From the IMG/VR virus record IMGVR_UViG_3300027969_000087, positions 1-64,000 of that record: 64,000 nt of DNA, one strand, 5' to 3'. This DNA is from a virus. Below, in pieces: positions 55,441 through 64,000 of this stretch (within the stretch, counting starts at the first letter, position 1; each line of letters starts with the position of its first letter). The notes below the pieces were generated by a model. That model was not told where the DNA came from. It did no database searches and worked only from the letters and a program-made list of their open reading frames with translations. A program made the translations under genes and the position numbers.

Positions 55441-57195
55441 TTAATACCACTCAAGAGCACATCGGTAGAACTCGCCACCACCAGCACGCATAAAGTACAG
55501 CCAGTTAACACCATCAAGTGATCTAATGTTAAGCATTTTACGTCCATCAAACGCTGAAGGCGCAATGTAAGGCAACGTACCCAATGGCTCAACAAATCCA
55601 TCTGAAAGACGGATCCCGTATAAACGAGTAGTACCTTGCGTCAAAAGAGCCATACGGTTGTTATCGTAAAGAATGCAGTGCTGTGAACCCGTGGATGGCA
55701 GGTCAGTGCCAAGGTAAGAAGTTGAACCTGCACCTAGCGACGGGTTAATTCTAGTGAACACGCGTGTACCAATGTCATAGCGGTAGATAGGCGCGTTTGT
55801 ACCACCTTGAATAAAGAACAGAGAGAAAGGCGCGGCCTCTTTACCGTAATGTAGCATAGATCCACCAGTTACGTTTACAGGCAATGTAGCGCCACCAGGA
55901 GCTACCCATGCTGTAGCAGCAGTTAAGCTAAGGTCATTGCGATAGAACGTAGCAGTACCTGAGCCTGTGGTTTGGTAGATAAAATCGTTTGGCGGAAGAA
56001 TCTTATATACACTGTCTGTACTAAAGGTTGTAAAGCCAGCAGTCGGGTTCTTACTTCCAGTATTAAGAGTTTCCAAAGTAATCACTGTAGTTGTATTACT
56101 TGCAATACGCCTACGCTGACCCGCACCAGTTCCAGAAATAATTAGTACATCGCAATCACGATACTGGTTTGTAGTAAATATAGCTACGCTTTCAGTGATA
56201 GTGGTAGCAGCAAACGTCGCAGTTGAGCCTGTGTTTTGAGTTGTCGCAGTACTTCCATTACCTGTTGGGTACTCTATGACAAAAGTATCACCAACAGCAA
56301 GGGAAGATACCGCCGAGCTAAGAGTAGTGGTTACAGTATCTAGTGCGCAGGTTATTGCACTACTTACAGCAAAGGCATTAGCCACAGATAGCGTAACAAC
56401 TTTACCTGTTATGTTTGTAATGTAGGCGTTATAGCCAATACCTGTACCTACAACCGTCATACCTGCAGCAAGGTTAGTTGTGTCATCAACCGTGATAGTT
56501 GTTCCAGCAGCTGCGCCAGTAGCACGAGTGGTGTACCGAGTTCCTCGGGACACAGTAATAGCGCTAATAGTCCTTCGGCTACCTGAAGATGCTCCAGAGG
56601 TAAGGCGCACCGCGCACCCTACATACCCACCATTAAGCAAAGAGTTACCAAGCGTCTCTACTAAAGACGATGTTGTAGAGCCAGCTATTGTTGTACCAGA
56701 AGCAAAGGGTTCCCCAAATCCAGCGTCTTCAACAAAAGCAAGAGATCCGCCGTTGAAAGGCCCAGCACCTGTAGTAAGAGCATTTGTTCCTGTCATGCTA
56801 GTTGCAGTTAGTGGTTGAAACACCGTACCTAGAACGGTTACTGCAGTGGGGTTTAGGTTAAGCCCTTGCCAAGTGACAGTAGCGACTGCGCCACCATTAG
56901 TGAACCACAAAAAGTTACGAGCCGAGTCGTACATAAGGTCACAGCCAGAAGCACCGACGTTAATGCCTGAACCAATTAGCAATTGCCAACCATCAGACCA
57001 AGTATCGTATCGGTAAAGAGTAGACGTACCAGTAGTAGAGTTACCCGCAGTACTACCCGTGTTTAGGTAGTACACATATCTTTGATTATCATAAGCAATA
57101 GATGCGCCGTAGTTACTTGCACCAACAGGATTGAACGAAAGCCAATCCCATGTTGGAAGGTCCGTACCTTTCCGAAAATTGCTATTCCAAGCCAT
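55441..57195 (-). CDS. Large tail-associated beta-rich protein
   Basis: 584 residues from the ATG at 57195, which shares a base with the upstream stop (TAATG); an in-frame upstream ATG is possible. The sequence is Thr/Gly/Ser-rich with repeated beta strands and two or three Trp-containing turns (YDTWSDGWQLLIGSG, DNQRYVYYLN), suggestive of a beta-propeller or receptor-binding fold. No enzyme motif seen. Confidence 0.65.
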   Translation of the reverse strand: MAWNSNFRKGTDLPTWDWLSFNPVGASNYGASIAYDNQRYVYYLNTGSTAGNSTTGTSTLYRYDTWSDGWQLLIGSGINVGASGCDLMYDSARNFLWFTNGGAVATVTWQGLNLNPTAVTVLGTVFQPLTATSMTGTNALTTGAGPFNGGSLAFVEDAGFGEPFASGTTIAGSTTSSLVETLGNSLLNGGYVGCAVRLTSGASSGSRRTISAITVSRGTRYTTRATGAAAGTTITVDDTTNLAAGMTVVGTGIGYNAYITNITGKVVTLSVANAFAVSSAITCALDTVTTTLSSAVSSLAVGDTFVIEYPTGNGSTATTQNTGSTATFAATTITESVAIFTTNQYRDCDVLIISGTGAGQRRRIASNTTTVITLETLNTGSKNPTAGFTTFSTDSVYKILPPNDFIYQTTGSGTATFYRNDLSLTAATAWVAPGGATLPVNVTGGSMLHYGKEAAPFSLFFIQGGTNAPIYRYDIGTRVFTRINPSLGAGSTSYLGTDLPSTGSQHCILYDNNRMALLTQGTTRLYGIRLSDGFVEPLGTLPYIAPSAFDGRKMLNIRSLDGVNWLYFMRAGGGEFYRCALEWY

Positions 57196-57494
57196 TAGTA
57201 GGTCCACCTATTCTTACGCACGTTGTCTGCTAGACCACGCATTTGGAGCCTCTGAACTTCTCGTGGCTCAACGACGGTTGGTGAGTAAGTATCGTACCAA
57301 ATGGGGGTCGTAGCGCCATTAGCTGAGTTACCTGCGCTACCTGCAAGCATGGCGCTTCTAGTAACAATTGTCGTATTAGTATCAGCAATAACCCTAATAC
57401 GGTCACCAGAATCACGCGAGAATGTTAGAAGGTTAGCGAGTCTTCTAATTGCTTCTTCCGTACTTAGATTATCAAAAGCATTGCGTAGTGCCAT
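57195..57494 (-). CDS. Small tail/baseplate protein
   Basis: 99 residues, helical start (LSTEEAIRRLANLLTFSR) then a Pro/Thr-rich stretch. The ATG at 57494 shares a base with the stop of the spike gene upstream (TAATG). Position between spike and large beta protein suggests a linker or adaptor of the baseplate. Confidence 0.65.
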   Translation of the reverse strand: MALRNAFDNLSTEEAIRRLANLLTFSRDSGDRIRVIADTNTTIVTRSAMLAGSAGNSANGATTPIWYDTYSPTVVEPREVQRLQMRGLADNVRKNRWTY

Positions 57495-58546
57495 TATGTT
57501 CCGTCCTCGATCCAAAGAGTTAAATTATTGTCGGAAGTATCCCACCAGAGGTACTTATCTCCTAATGATACACTAGGAGCAGTCGTTTGGATATACGTAT
57601 CTATTGATGTTTTCCAATAAGTATCGTAGTCCGCACTAGAGTTTTTTACTAAATGTTGGTTTGCTACACCCCCAACAGGGACTCCATATCCTTGTGCCCC
57701 TGTCAAGCCCGTAGGCCCTGCAGGGCCAGTAGGTCCTGCCGGCCCAGTAGCGCCCGTAGCTCCGGTTGGACCAGTAGCTCCAGTAGGTCCAGCTTGGGTA
57801 CTCATCACTTGTTGTATGTTTACTACAACACTTGGTGTAACTGGGTACACAGGGCTTGTAGTATGGGCGGGCCAGTATTGTAGGTTTACCGATTGAGTAG
57901 AGGACCAGTAAAATTCAATGTAATCATTTGCTGCAAAAGTTGCTGTGTGATTAAATGAGGGTACTGCGTAATGGTTTTGATTAGAAAGATCGTATTGCCA
58001 ATTAGTCTCTGGAACATTATTACCATTCTTTTTAATCCAAATATTAATTGCGGGGCTACCATTAGACGGCTGGTGCAACTGAGCCGAGAATTGAATATTA
58101 TAGGTGCCCGCAACAGAAAAATTAATTCTTGAAGAAGTAGATAAAGATATGCCATTAGCTTCAGAGGTTTGGTCAATTGTAATTGCTTGAGCTGATGTTG
58201 AGCTAGCCTGTGTACTATTAGAATAGAAAGATCCATAAGATCCTTGAGAAGAAGCTGCTGATCCAGCACCACTCATCCATAGAGGGTAGCTTGGATCCCC
58301 AGATTCAAAGATAACCCAAACTGTCTCGCCAATTTCAGGAACAGTAATAGAAGAGATTGATCCTGAAGATACGGCGGGATCTACTAAGTCAATAGTGTCT
58401 GAACCAGATACCTGAGGAACTATAAGAGATAGTCTCTTTTTATTCTCATAGTCAACATTGTTTTTTACTGTTGCTCTATAGGTGCCATAAAACCTGACCC
58501 TACCAAGAGGGTCCATATTATAATCTGTGTAGTCAGAGTAACTCAT
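57494..58546 (-). CDS. OB-fold baseplate spike protein with collagen-like tract
   Basis: 350 residues. Residues 1-100 (KKRLSLIVPQV, VPEIGETVWVIFESGDP, PLWMSG) fit the gp5/gpV-type OB domain at the base of the tail spike. The central part is beta-rich; residues about 252-285 are an uninterrupted Gly-X-Y repeat (GPTGATGPTGATGATGPAGP) typical of collagen-like trimeric phage fibres. The C-terminal end (YLWWDTSDNNLTLW) resembles fibre tips. Fusing a collagen-like stalk to a spike is unusual. Confidence 0.75.
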   Translation of the reverse strand: MSYSDYTDYNMDPLGRVRFYGTYRATVKNNVDYENKKRLSLIVPQVSGSDTIDLVDPAVSSGSISSITVPEIGETVWVIFESGDPSYPLWMSGAGSAASSQGSYGSFYSNSTQASSTSAQAITIDQTSEANGISLSTSSRINFSVAGTYNIQFSAQLHQPSNGSPAINIWIKKNGNNVPETNWQYDLSNQNHYAVPSFNHTATFAANDYIEFYWSSTQSVNLQYWPAHTTSPVYPVTPSVVVNIQQVMSTQAGPTGATGPTGATGATGPAGPTGPAGPTGLTGAQGYGVPVGGVANQHLVKNSSADYDTYWKTSIDTYIQTTAPSVSLGDKYLWWDTSDNNLTLWIEDGT

Positions 58547-59142
58547 CTGTCATTCCAAACTATCTTTTGATGAACATTAGAAAAAGTAGGTGATCTTAGC
58601 TCATATGGATTATGATGAAGTTCACCGGATGTTTGGGTAATGCTGCTATACGTGTAGCTTTTAAGTTTATTTTGCATCCAGCTAGGAGTTAAGGTAGTTT
58701 CTAGGGGTAGCTTATTAACTCTTACTTTAGTAACATGATACTTTTTTGTATCATAGTTTTGTTGGCTATGAAAACTCTCATACTCAGTAGGAACCTTTAC
58801 GTGTACTTTAGTTGAGTGGGTAGAAATATCGTTAGCTGAGTCTTTAGGCCTAATTTTTAATAGCTGATCGTTAGAACCTAAGTGAACCTTCATAGTGTAT
58901 TTAAGGCCACTGTTAAAGATATGCGTAACTGAAATTACTACCCAAATCCCGGACATGCCATCTCGAAGACCTTTAAAGTAAACAGGATCATAGGGACGTA
59001 AAGAGGAAAGTCCAACCAATAAAGCATTAGCGTTGTACTTATACCTAGTGGTGCTGCTATGTCCTTGGGCAACGGATAATGCTTTTTGAGGGCTATCAAT
59101 TACTTCATGTGCCAAAGATATTTTTGAATTGCTATTGGCCAT
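58543..59142 (-). CDS. Baseplate hub C-terminal-like protein
   Basis: 199 residues. YDPVYFKGLRDGMSGIWVVISVTHIF (about 51-76) resembles the last domain of gp27/gpD hub proteins. The gene overlaps the following hub-like gene by 11 bases, so the hub may be split into two polypeptides. The C-terminal half is polar. Confidence 0.65.
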   Translation of the reverse strand: MANSNSKISLAHEVIDSPQKALSVAQGHSSTTRYKYNANALLVGLSSLRPYDPVYFKGLRDGMSGIWVVISVTHIFNSGLKYTMKVHLGSNDQLLKIRPKDSANDISTHSTKVHVKVPTEYESFHSQQNYDTKKYHVTKVRVNKLPLETTLTPSWMQNKLKSYTYSSITQTSGELHHNPYELRSPTFSNVHQKIVWNDR

Positions 59143-59944
59143 ATGTGCCTCCCCAATTTTTTACCGTATTAATAGGACGTGTTACACGAGATCCGTGGCT
59201 AACATCAACCCCAGAATCAAATGCGTACCTTGAACCTTCATCAGAGTAAAGCTCTAGGCCTACGTCGCCTTGACCAAGTTCTGGTGACTCCACAGCATCT
59301 AACGCTGTAAAGGTAATTAGTGTTTGCTTACCCATAATACCTCTTGGCGCATTATCAAAGTGGTAAAACGTCGGTGCATTTTCTATTTTATCTGCCAGAA
59401 TACTATCTCTAGATTTAAAGGTAATTGTTTTATTTTCAGCTCGTAAAGCATAACCTGTTTTAAAAGATAGATGCCTTAAAAATTGCCAATCAGTTTGCCC
59501 GGTCTGAACTAGTTTTGAGTGAGAAAGCGGATGGTGAGCAGTATTAGAATAAAAGCCCGCTTCTTCTGCAATTTTTTTTACTACCCCATCTGCGCTTATA
59601 TTTTGATACACCTTCTTATTAGGTGTCTTTAACTTTGAAGAGTTGTTTACACACACCACCCTAGTAAATACATTTAGAGGAGTAACATTCTTTTCAATTA
59701 CTTGCACAAATCCAATAAAAGTCTCAACTTTATTCTTATTTGTAGACCAAACAAACATGACAGGATCGCCCTTAGAAAGCCTATTTCCAGTGTTTCTATC
59801 TAAGGCTCCCTTGAACTGGATCGATAGAACGTCATGCTTTGCTTCTGCTTGGTGTAGCTCAGCTGAAACCATCAATAGGTTAAACGCAGGTGATTGTGGA
59901 AAAGTCACCTGCCACTTTAGATACCGTTGAATTTGATTAGGCAC
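59132..59944 (-). CDS. Baseplate hub protein (gp27/gpD-like), N-terminal part
   Basis: 270 residues. SAELHQAEAKHDVLSIQFKG (about 27-46), VMFVWSTNKNKVETFIGFV and LVQTGQTDWQFLRHLSFKTGY (about 145-165) match the hub family, which joins tail tube to spike. The tail of the molecule usually fused behind is encoded by the overlapping gene at 58543-59142. Confidence 0.7.
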   Translation of the reverse strand: MPNQIQRYLKWQVTFPQSPAFNLLMVSAELHQAEAKHDVLSIQFKGALDRNTGNRLSKGDPVMFVWSTNKNKVETFIGFVQVIEKNVTPLNVFTRVVCVNNSSKLKTPNKKVYQNISADGVVKKIAEEAGFYSNTAHHPLSHSKLVQTGQTDWQFLRHLSFKTGYALRAENKTITFKSRDSILADKIENAPTFYHFDNAPRGIMGKQTLITFTALDAVESPELGQGDVGLELYSDEGSRYAFDSGVDVSHGSRVTRPINTVKNWGGTYGQ

Positions 59945-60212
59945 GAGGAATCCTAATAAAAGTACCTACTGGAATATTAAATGGGTCAGGAACATTTGGG
60001 TTAATATCCATAATGTATGACCATAGATGTGAGGAGCCTAAGAAAATATCAGCGAGTACGTCAATTCTATCCCCCTCTTTAAACTGGTACTCGCTGTATC
60101 TCTTTAGCTTACCAACATTAAATTTTCTAAGAACGAATATGTCATAGTCATCACCTCTTTTATTTAGGCTTTGGCTAAAACGCCCGTCAGCATACCGCGA
60201 TGTATCTCTCAT
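59937..60212 (-). CDS. LysM-like tail protein (gp53/gpX-type)
   Basis: 91 residues. YQFKEGDRIDVLADIFLGSSHLWSYIMDINPN with the later PVGTFIRIP is a degenerate LysM, as in tail protein X that joins tail tube and baseplate. It overlaps the hub by 8 bases. Confidence 0.8.
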   Translation of the reverse strand: MRDTSRYADGRFSQSLNKRGDDYDIFVLRKFNVGKLKRYSEYQFKEGDRIDVLADIFLGSSHLWSYIMDINPNVPDPFNIPVGTFIRIPRA

Positions 60213-61384
60213 TACTTACTAGCCTCCGTATCCGCAGGAGCACCGTATACCGGAAGCTTAGATCCGGTTTTGCCCTCATCATCCGTTGTTGTGTACCTTT
60301 CAGTTAAGAATGTATCTGTAGTATCCGTTTCGTAACTAGGTGTAGGAATACGCATCATGCCTATAGACACTTCGCTAAGAATAGGGATCATTTTTTCAGT
60401 AAACATGACGTGATTTACTGAAATACTAGTAACAACTACCTTATATTTAAAATTATCGTGAAGTCTAAACCAAATTGGGGCGGGAGCAATAAAACCAAAG
60501 TCAGATGTTGCACGATCCATGGAAGGACCAAGCTGTGGTTCACCATTAAGAACTCTATACAAAAATTCTAAATCATACTCAGTACCTCTAGTTAAAATAC
60601 CATGAATATCGTTGTTAGTTAAAGCTCTTGAGTAGTCTCCAGTACCCGCTGACTGCTGCGCTCGATCACTAGCAAGAGCCGACATATCCATTACTCTATT
60701 TATAAAAAGATTTACACTAAATGTTTGGTTACCTGTTAGCTGGTTAGAAATATCCGCAGTGTTAGTGATATCAAAGTTAGCGTTAGAAAGACTATGCGAA
60801 ATAGTAGTTGGATTATACATAAACTGGAATCCCCAAAGCTGAGAAGCTTTTGTTTTAAAATCTCCATTTGCCATATAAGCATTGTCCATGTCTTGAAAGA
60901 AGTAACCTCTTTGATTAACGCGTTGCAACCTTCTTATAGTTGCTCTATCAGCAGAAGAGCTGACGGTATACCCAGCAAGTGCCGTTGGCGGCAAAGTTCT
61001 ACTAGCCGCATGTGGTGGTGGGTTAAACTTACTAGTACCTACATCTGCTGAAGTAATTACTTCGGAAGGTACGGGTTCTTCCTCTTCAGGTTTTGTCACA
61101 GGAGTTTTAGGGGTAGCGTAAAAGTATCTGTATACTTGTTCTCTGTATGGTTTTCCTCCACGTGCGCCAGGATGCATCCTGTACTCACTAATTATATCGC
61201 CAGGCTTTACACCCGCTGGAATTGGAGCGCCAATTTTAATGTAATATTCTTTTGCGCCATCACGTACTGCTGCAGTAGCATTACCTCTATTTACTTCTGC
61301 AATCTGTCCGTTTTTGGTATGCTTTGCTTGTCTCCAAATTCTTTTTAAATTTGGATCTGGTTTTGCAGGTGATCTTGTACCCAT
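60212..61384 (-). CDS. Minor tail/baseplate protein
   Basis: 390 residues. A disordered Pro/Glu-rich first 140 residues, then QRGYFFQDMDNAYMANGDFKTK and a beta-rich second half (WGFQFMYNPTTISHS), a pattern shared by actinophage proteins between tape measure and hub. It shares one base with the LysM gene. Function inferred from position. Confidence 0.65.
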   Translation of the reverse strand: MGTRSPAKPDPNLKRIWRQAKHTKNGQIAEVNRGNATAAVRDGAKEYYIKIGAPIPAGVKPGDIISEYRMHPGARGGKPYREQVYRYFYATPKTPVTKPEEEEPVPSEVITSADVGTSKFNPPPHAASRTLPPTALAGYTVSSSADRATIRRLQRVNQRGYFFQDMDNAYMANGDFKTKASQLWGFQFMYNPTTISHSLSNANFDITNTADISNQLTGNQTFSVNLFINRVMDMSALASDRAQQSAGTGDYSRALTNNDIHGILTRGTEYDLEFLYRVLNGEPQLGPSMDRATSDFGFIAPAPIWFRLHDNFKYKVVVTSISVNHVMFTEKMIPILSEVSIGMMRIPTPSYETDTTDTFLTERYTTTDDEGKTGSKLPVYGAPADTEASK

Positions 61385-61399
61385 AGTTAACTACACTCC

Positions 61400-64000
61400 T
61401 TAGTATGAACCAATTTTAGATGTTCTGAGATCTTTTTCAAGCATACTCTTAACATCGTTTGCAAACTTACGGGCATCATGAGCACTAGTTCCATTAACCG
61501 TAACGTTCATGTGAATAACAACTCCAGCATTACTACCCCCGCCACTACTAATAGGCATCATGCCAGCATCTCCACCAAAAGCAAGAAGACCTTGAGTTGT
61601 TGTATCTTTGTTACCAACAAATCCTTCCCTACCTGAGTATCCCAGAGTCTTAATTCCCCCAGAACTACCTACTTTTGAAAAACCATTATCCTCGGAATCA
61701 TCATTTCCTGTTAACCAGTCAAAAGCTTTACCTAGATTTCTCTTAATCCCCCCAAAGAATCCACCATCATCCTTAGGTTGTTCTCCGGTACCGCCCGAGA
61801 CACCTGTATTTTTTCCTAGTAGGCCTGCTAGGTACCCCTTTGGATTTTTTGTATTAGCCGCAGAGAAGGCCCCCTCACGGATCTCAAAGTGTAGGTGGGC
61901 ACCATGAGCACCACTACCACTATCACCGGATAGGGCAATCTGTTGACCGGCTGCTACTTTCTGACCCTTCTTTACCATGCCACGCTCAAGGTGAGCATAC
62001 ATACTTTCATGACCGCCATGGTCTACAACAACAATGTTTCCGTATGCCTTTCCAGCACCAGGATAATTACTAGCGGGCCCAGCATAGGCTACAGTACCTG
62101 CTCGGTAAGACTTAACTGGTGATCCCTTCTTTACGCCGTAGTCAGTACCTGTATGGTAACCCTTCATCTGCCAATAAGTATTATTCTTAGGCTTTTGTCC
62201 GTAGTGAGCAGTAATAGGGCCATCAGCAGGAGCAACTATGCCTCCGCCAACGCCACCATGCAGAGCACGTACTTTTGATCCTGTATTACTTTTTCCTGCG
62301 CCACCTGATCCAGTTGGGTGACCAAAATGCTTCTGCCCTTTATCCAAGTATTCTTTGTAGGCTCCATTTTTATATGCTGACCATGGTGACCAATCACGGC
62401 CCTTGTTTGACATTTTGTATGCAATTTTTGCATTTAAAACTGGATTAAAAAGCTCATTGTTACTTTTTATTCCGTATTGTTTGCGTCGGGATGGTCCAAG
62501 ATCATCAATCATATTAATCTGGAATAGGCCGTACGAGTTATCCCCAGTATCTCTATTCGTATTATGGGCCCTAACATTTCCACCACCAGATTCAGCCATA
62601 GCCACAGCAAATGCTATTGGAGACGCCTTGGGACCAAAACCAGCTTTTCTAATAGCTGAGGCTACAATATTTTCCTCAGCGTCACCGCCAGTATTTGGGT
62701 CTTGCTCTTTGCTTTCGGACCAACCTTTAAATAGACCGATACTTGCGCCGATAACTGCACCTGCGGCTGTACCAACAACCGGTACGGCGCTACCCATTAA
62801 AGCTCCAGCGGCCGCGTAACCTCCAGCATAGCCGAGCATTGTTGCGCCTTTTTCAAAGCCGCTACCTGATTTAACGCCTAAGCTATTCCTACCAAAATCA
62901 CGTAGCTTAGGCATAGCCCAGCTTGTGCCCGCAGCAGCGGCTGCACCTAGACCAAGACGTGCTGCGGCAGTTCCCCCAAAACTTTTTATTTTTGCTAGCG
63001 AACCCGAACCGCCTTTTCCAAACATCATTGGGCCACCAGGGCCAGAGTGTCTTCCTTTACCGGACTTTCCAAATATATCTTTTAAGATATTTGTACGTTT
63101 TCCGGCATGTCCACCACCCTCTTCGCCCATACCAATCATACTTTCGCCGGTTTTAATAAACCAGTCGGAGGCTCTTTCTTCTAGCTTGGCTTTAATGTCA
63201 GCACCAATATTGCCGGCAACATTAGCGCCAAGACCTGCCATGGTAGAGCCAGTGTTACCTGCTTGAGGTAGGGTACCTAAGAATCCCTTGAGTCTAGCCA
63301 TGTTATCTACTACACCCGGAAGGACTTTAGCTAACTCAACAAACTGATTATTAACAGCTGTAGTAGCGTCAAGTGCACCGCCATAACCCTGAACTAGACC
63401 CTTACCGCTAACTTCTAGCTTCCCAGCCTCAGACTTCTGGTAGTTGTACCACTTACGCATAGGGTCATCTGCAGGCCTGCCCAGAATCTTATTTACGCCC
63501 TCTGCACTCATATCAAGCTTCTTGCCCTTGTTCTTGGCTTGGTATACCAAGTTACCAGCAAGAGTCGTAAATAGTTCTTGGTTACCACCAGCAGCGGCCA
63601 TTACAGACTGGTATGCCTTACTATTAACATTGTAGACTTGAGCAGCATTTTCTGCGGTAACATTTTTTTTATTACCGTACATTCTGCGGTAAAGATCACT
63701 AGAAATATCAGATGTAGCCCTTAGGTTGCCCTTAGCGTCACGTGTTCTAATACCCATACGCATAAAGTTCATGCCGTTAATAGAGGCCATACCACTAGCA
63801 ACTTGCTCATTAGATTGCCCAGTAAGCATACTGTAGCCACCTACTTGGCCCATAAGGTTCTTATAGGAACCCATGGTAGGAAGAATACCTCCAGAAGCAA
63901 ACATAGTTGTTGCGCCTGTAGCTCCAGTTGAGCTAGTAAAACCTGCACCAAGCGCAGCGTTACTTGACTTAATAAGCCCTTGAGCATCCATGCCAGCCAT
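61400..64000 (-). CDS. Tape-measure protein with lysozyme-like and M23 peptidase domains (partial)
   Basis: At least 866 residues; the gene is open at the right window edge, so the true start may lie beyond. It has Gly/Ala-rich and helical tape-measure stretches, a Gly/Ala-rich hydrophobic segment near 380-430 (possible membrane insertion), a transglycosylase-like unit (AESGGGNVRAHNTN, catalytic Glu near 467, then YGLFQINM) and an M23 peptidase (HTGTDYG near 615, LHFEI near 702). The two domains cut glycan and peptide bonds of peptidoglycan during DNA injection. A short C-terminal tail ends the protein. Confidence 0.85.
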   Translation of the reverse strand: MAGMDAQGLIKSSNAALGAGFTSSTGATGATTMFASGGILPTMGSYKNLMGQVGGYSMLTGQSNEQVASGMASINGMNFMRMGIRTRDAKGNLRATSDISSDLYRRMYGNKKNVTAENAAQVYNVNSKAYQSVMAAAGGNQELFTTLAGNLVYQAKNKGKKLDMSAEGVNKILGRPADDPMRKWYNYQKSEAGKLEVSGKGLVQGYGGALDATTAVNNQFVELAKVLPGVVDNMARLKGFLGTLPQAGNTGSTMAGLGANVAGNIGADIKAKLEERASDWFIKTGESMIGMGEEGGGHAGKRTNILKDIFGKSGKGRHSGPGGPMMFGKGGSGSLAKIKSFGGTAAARLGLGAAAAAGTSWAMPKLRDFGRNSLGVKSGSGFEKGATMLGYAGGYAAAGALMGSAVPVVGTAAGAVIGASIGLFKGWSESKEQDPNTGGDAEENIVASAIRKAGFGPKASPIAFAVAMAESGGGNVRAHNTNRDTGDNSYGLFQINMIDDLGPSRRKQYGIKSNNELFNPVLNAKIAYKMSNKGRDWSPWSAYKNGAYKEYLDKGQKHFGHPTGSGGAGKSNTGSKVRALHGGVGGGIVAPADGPITAHYGQKPKNNTYWQMKGYHTGTDYGVKKGSPVKSYRAGTVAYAGPASNYPGAGKAYGNIVVVDHGGHESMYAHLERGMVKKGQKVAAGQQIALSGDSGSGAHGAHLHFEIREGAFSAANTKNPKGYLAGLLGKNTGVSGGTGEQPKDDGGFFGGIKRNLGKAFDWLTGNDDSEDNGFSKVGSSGGIKTLGYSGREGFVGNKDTTTQGLLAFGGDAGMMPISSGGGSNAGVVIHMNVTVNGTSAHDARKFANDVKSMLEKDLRTSKIGSY

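Noticed and set aside
61400-64000. ATG at 64000 as true start of the tape measure
   Set aside because: The reading frame is cut by the window edge, so the ATG at 64000 may be internal; the gene is reported as partial.

Overview
This window is part of a large tailed-bacteriophage genome, most likely a contractile-tailed (myovirus-like) phage of an actinobacterium. The phage assignment rests on a tape-measure/tail-lysin gene, a baseplate gene run (LysM, hub, OB-fold spike, gp25-like, J-like) and a phage replication module. The actinobacterial host is inferred from two WhiB-family regulators, a ClgR-like HTH protein, a SpoVS protein, an MSMEG_6728-type DNA glycosylase and an adenosylcobalamin-dependent (class II) ribonucleotide reductase. 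Base composition looks moderate, below that of high-GC actinobacteria, so a low-GC actinobacterial host is possible, but the host cannot be named from this sequence.

Bases 1-14600 are transcribed rightward. They hold about 35 small, tightly packed genes, mostly unrecognised, many with CxxC zinc motifs and many overlapping as ATGA or TAATG. Among them are a ClgR-like regulator, a MoxR/CobS-like AAA ATPase with its CobT-like vWA partner, a HicA-like protein, a pyrimidine-dimer-glycosylase-like protein, tRNA-Met(CAT) and tRNA-Arg(TCT). Several gene-free stretches carry strong RNA secondary structure: 3409-3756, 4613-4994 (a 14-bp stem closing about 250 nt), 5863-5989 (two related hairpins before tRNA-Met) and 6408-6641 (a 10-bp long-range stem followed directly by an intrinsic terminator). 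A 13-bp asymmetric motif, CCRACRTAAACAA, occurs at least eight times here, always in the direction of transcription.

A strong hairpin at 14606-14637 separates this block from a leftward block that fills the rest of the window. Read in its own direction (from 64000 down), the leftward block begins with the tape measure, the baseplate/tail genes and a very large tail fibre (48.8-64 kb). Next come replication and recombination genes (29.3-48.5 kb): winged-helix initiator-like protein, helicase loader, SWIM protein, DnaB-like helicase, WhiB, primase, SNF2-like helicase, RHH regulator, ssDNA-binding protein, DNA polymerase A, RecA, resolvase-like nuclease, second WhiB, Cas4-like nuclease, dNMP kinase, RuvC, SpoVS and a metallophosphoesterase. 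Then comes an accessory island (16.8-29.2 kb) with two ADP-ribosyltransferase-like proteins, a GNAT acetyltransferase, a nucleotidyltransferase, a degenerate HAD-like protein, a TGT/DpdA-like protein and many Cys-rich proteins. The block ends with the class II ribonucleotide reductase, which has its own promoter.

The most interesting unexplained signals are the repeated 13-bp motif, the large structured RNA at 4693-4973, the riboswitch-like leader ahead of the CobS/CobT-like pair, and a 21-residue Cys module (SGVCRxC..L..GGCxC) attached to three otherwise unrelated proteins in the accessory island.
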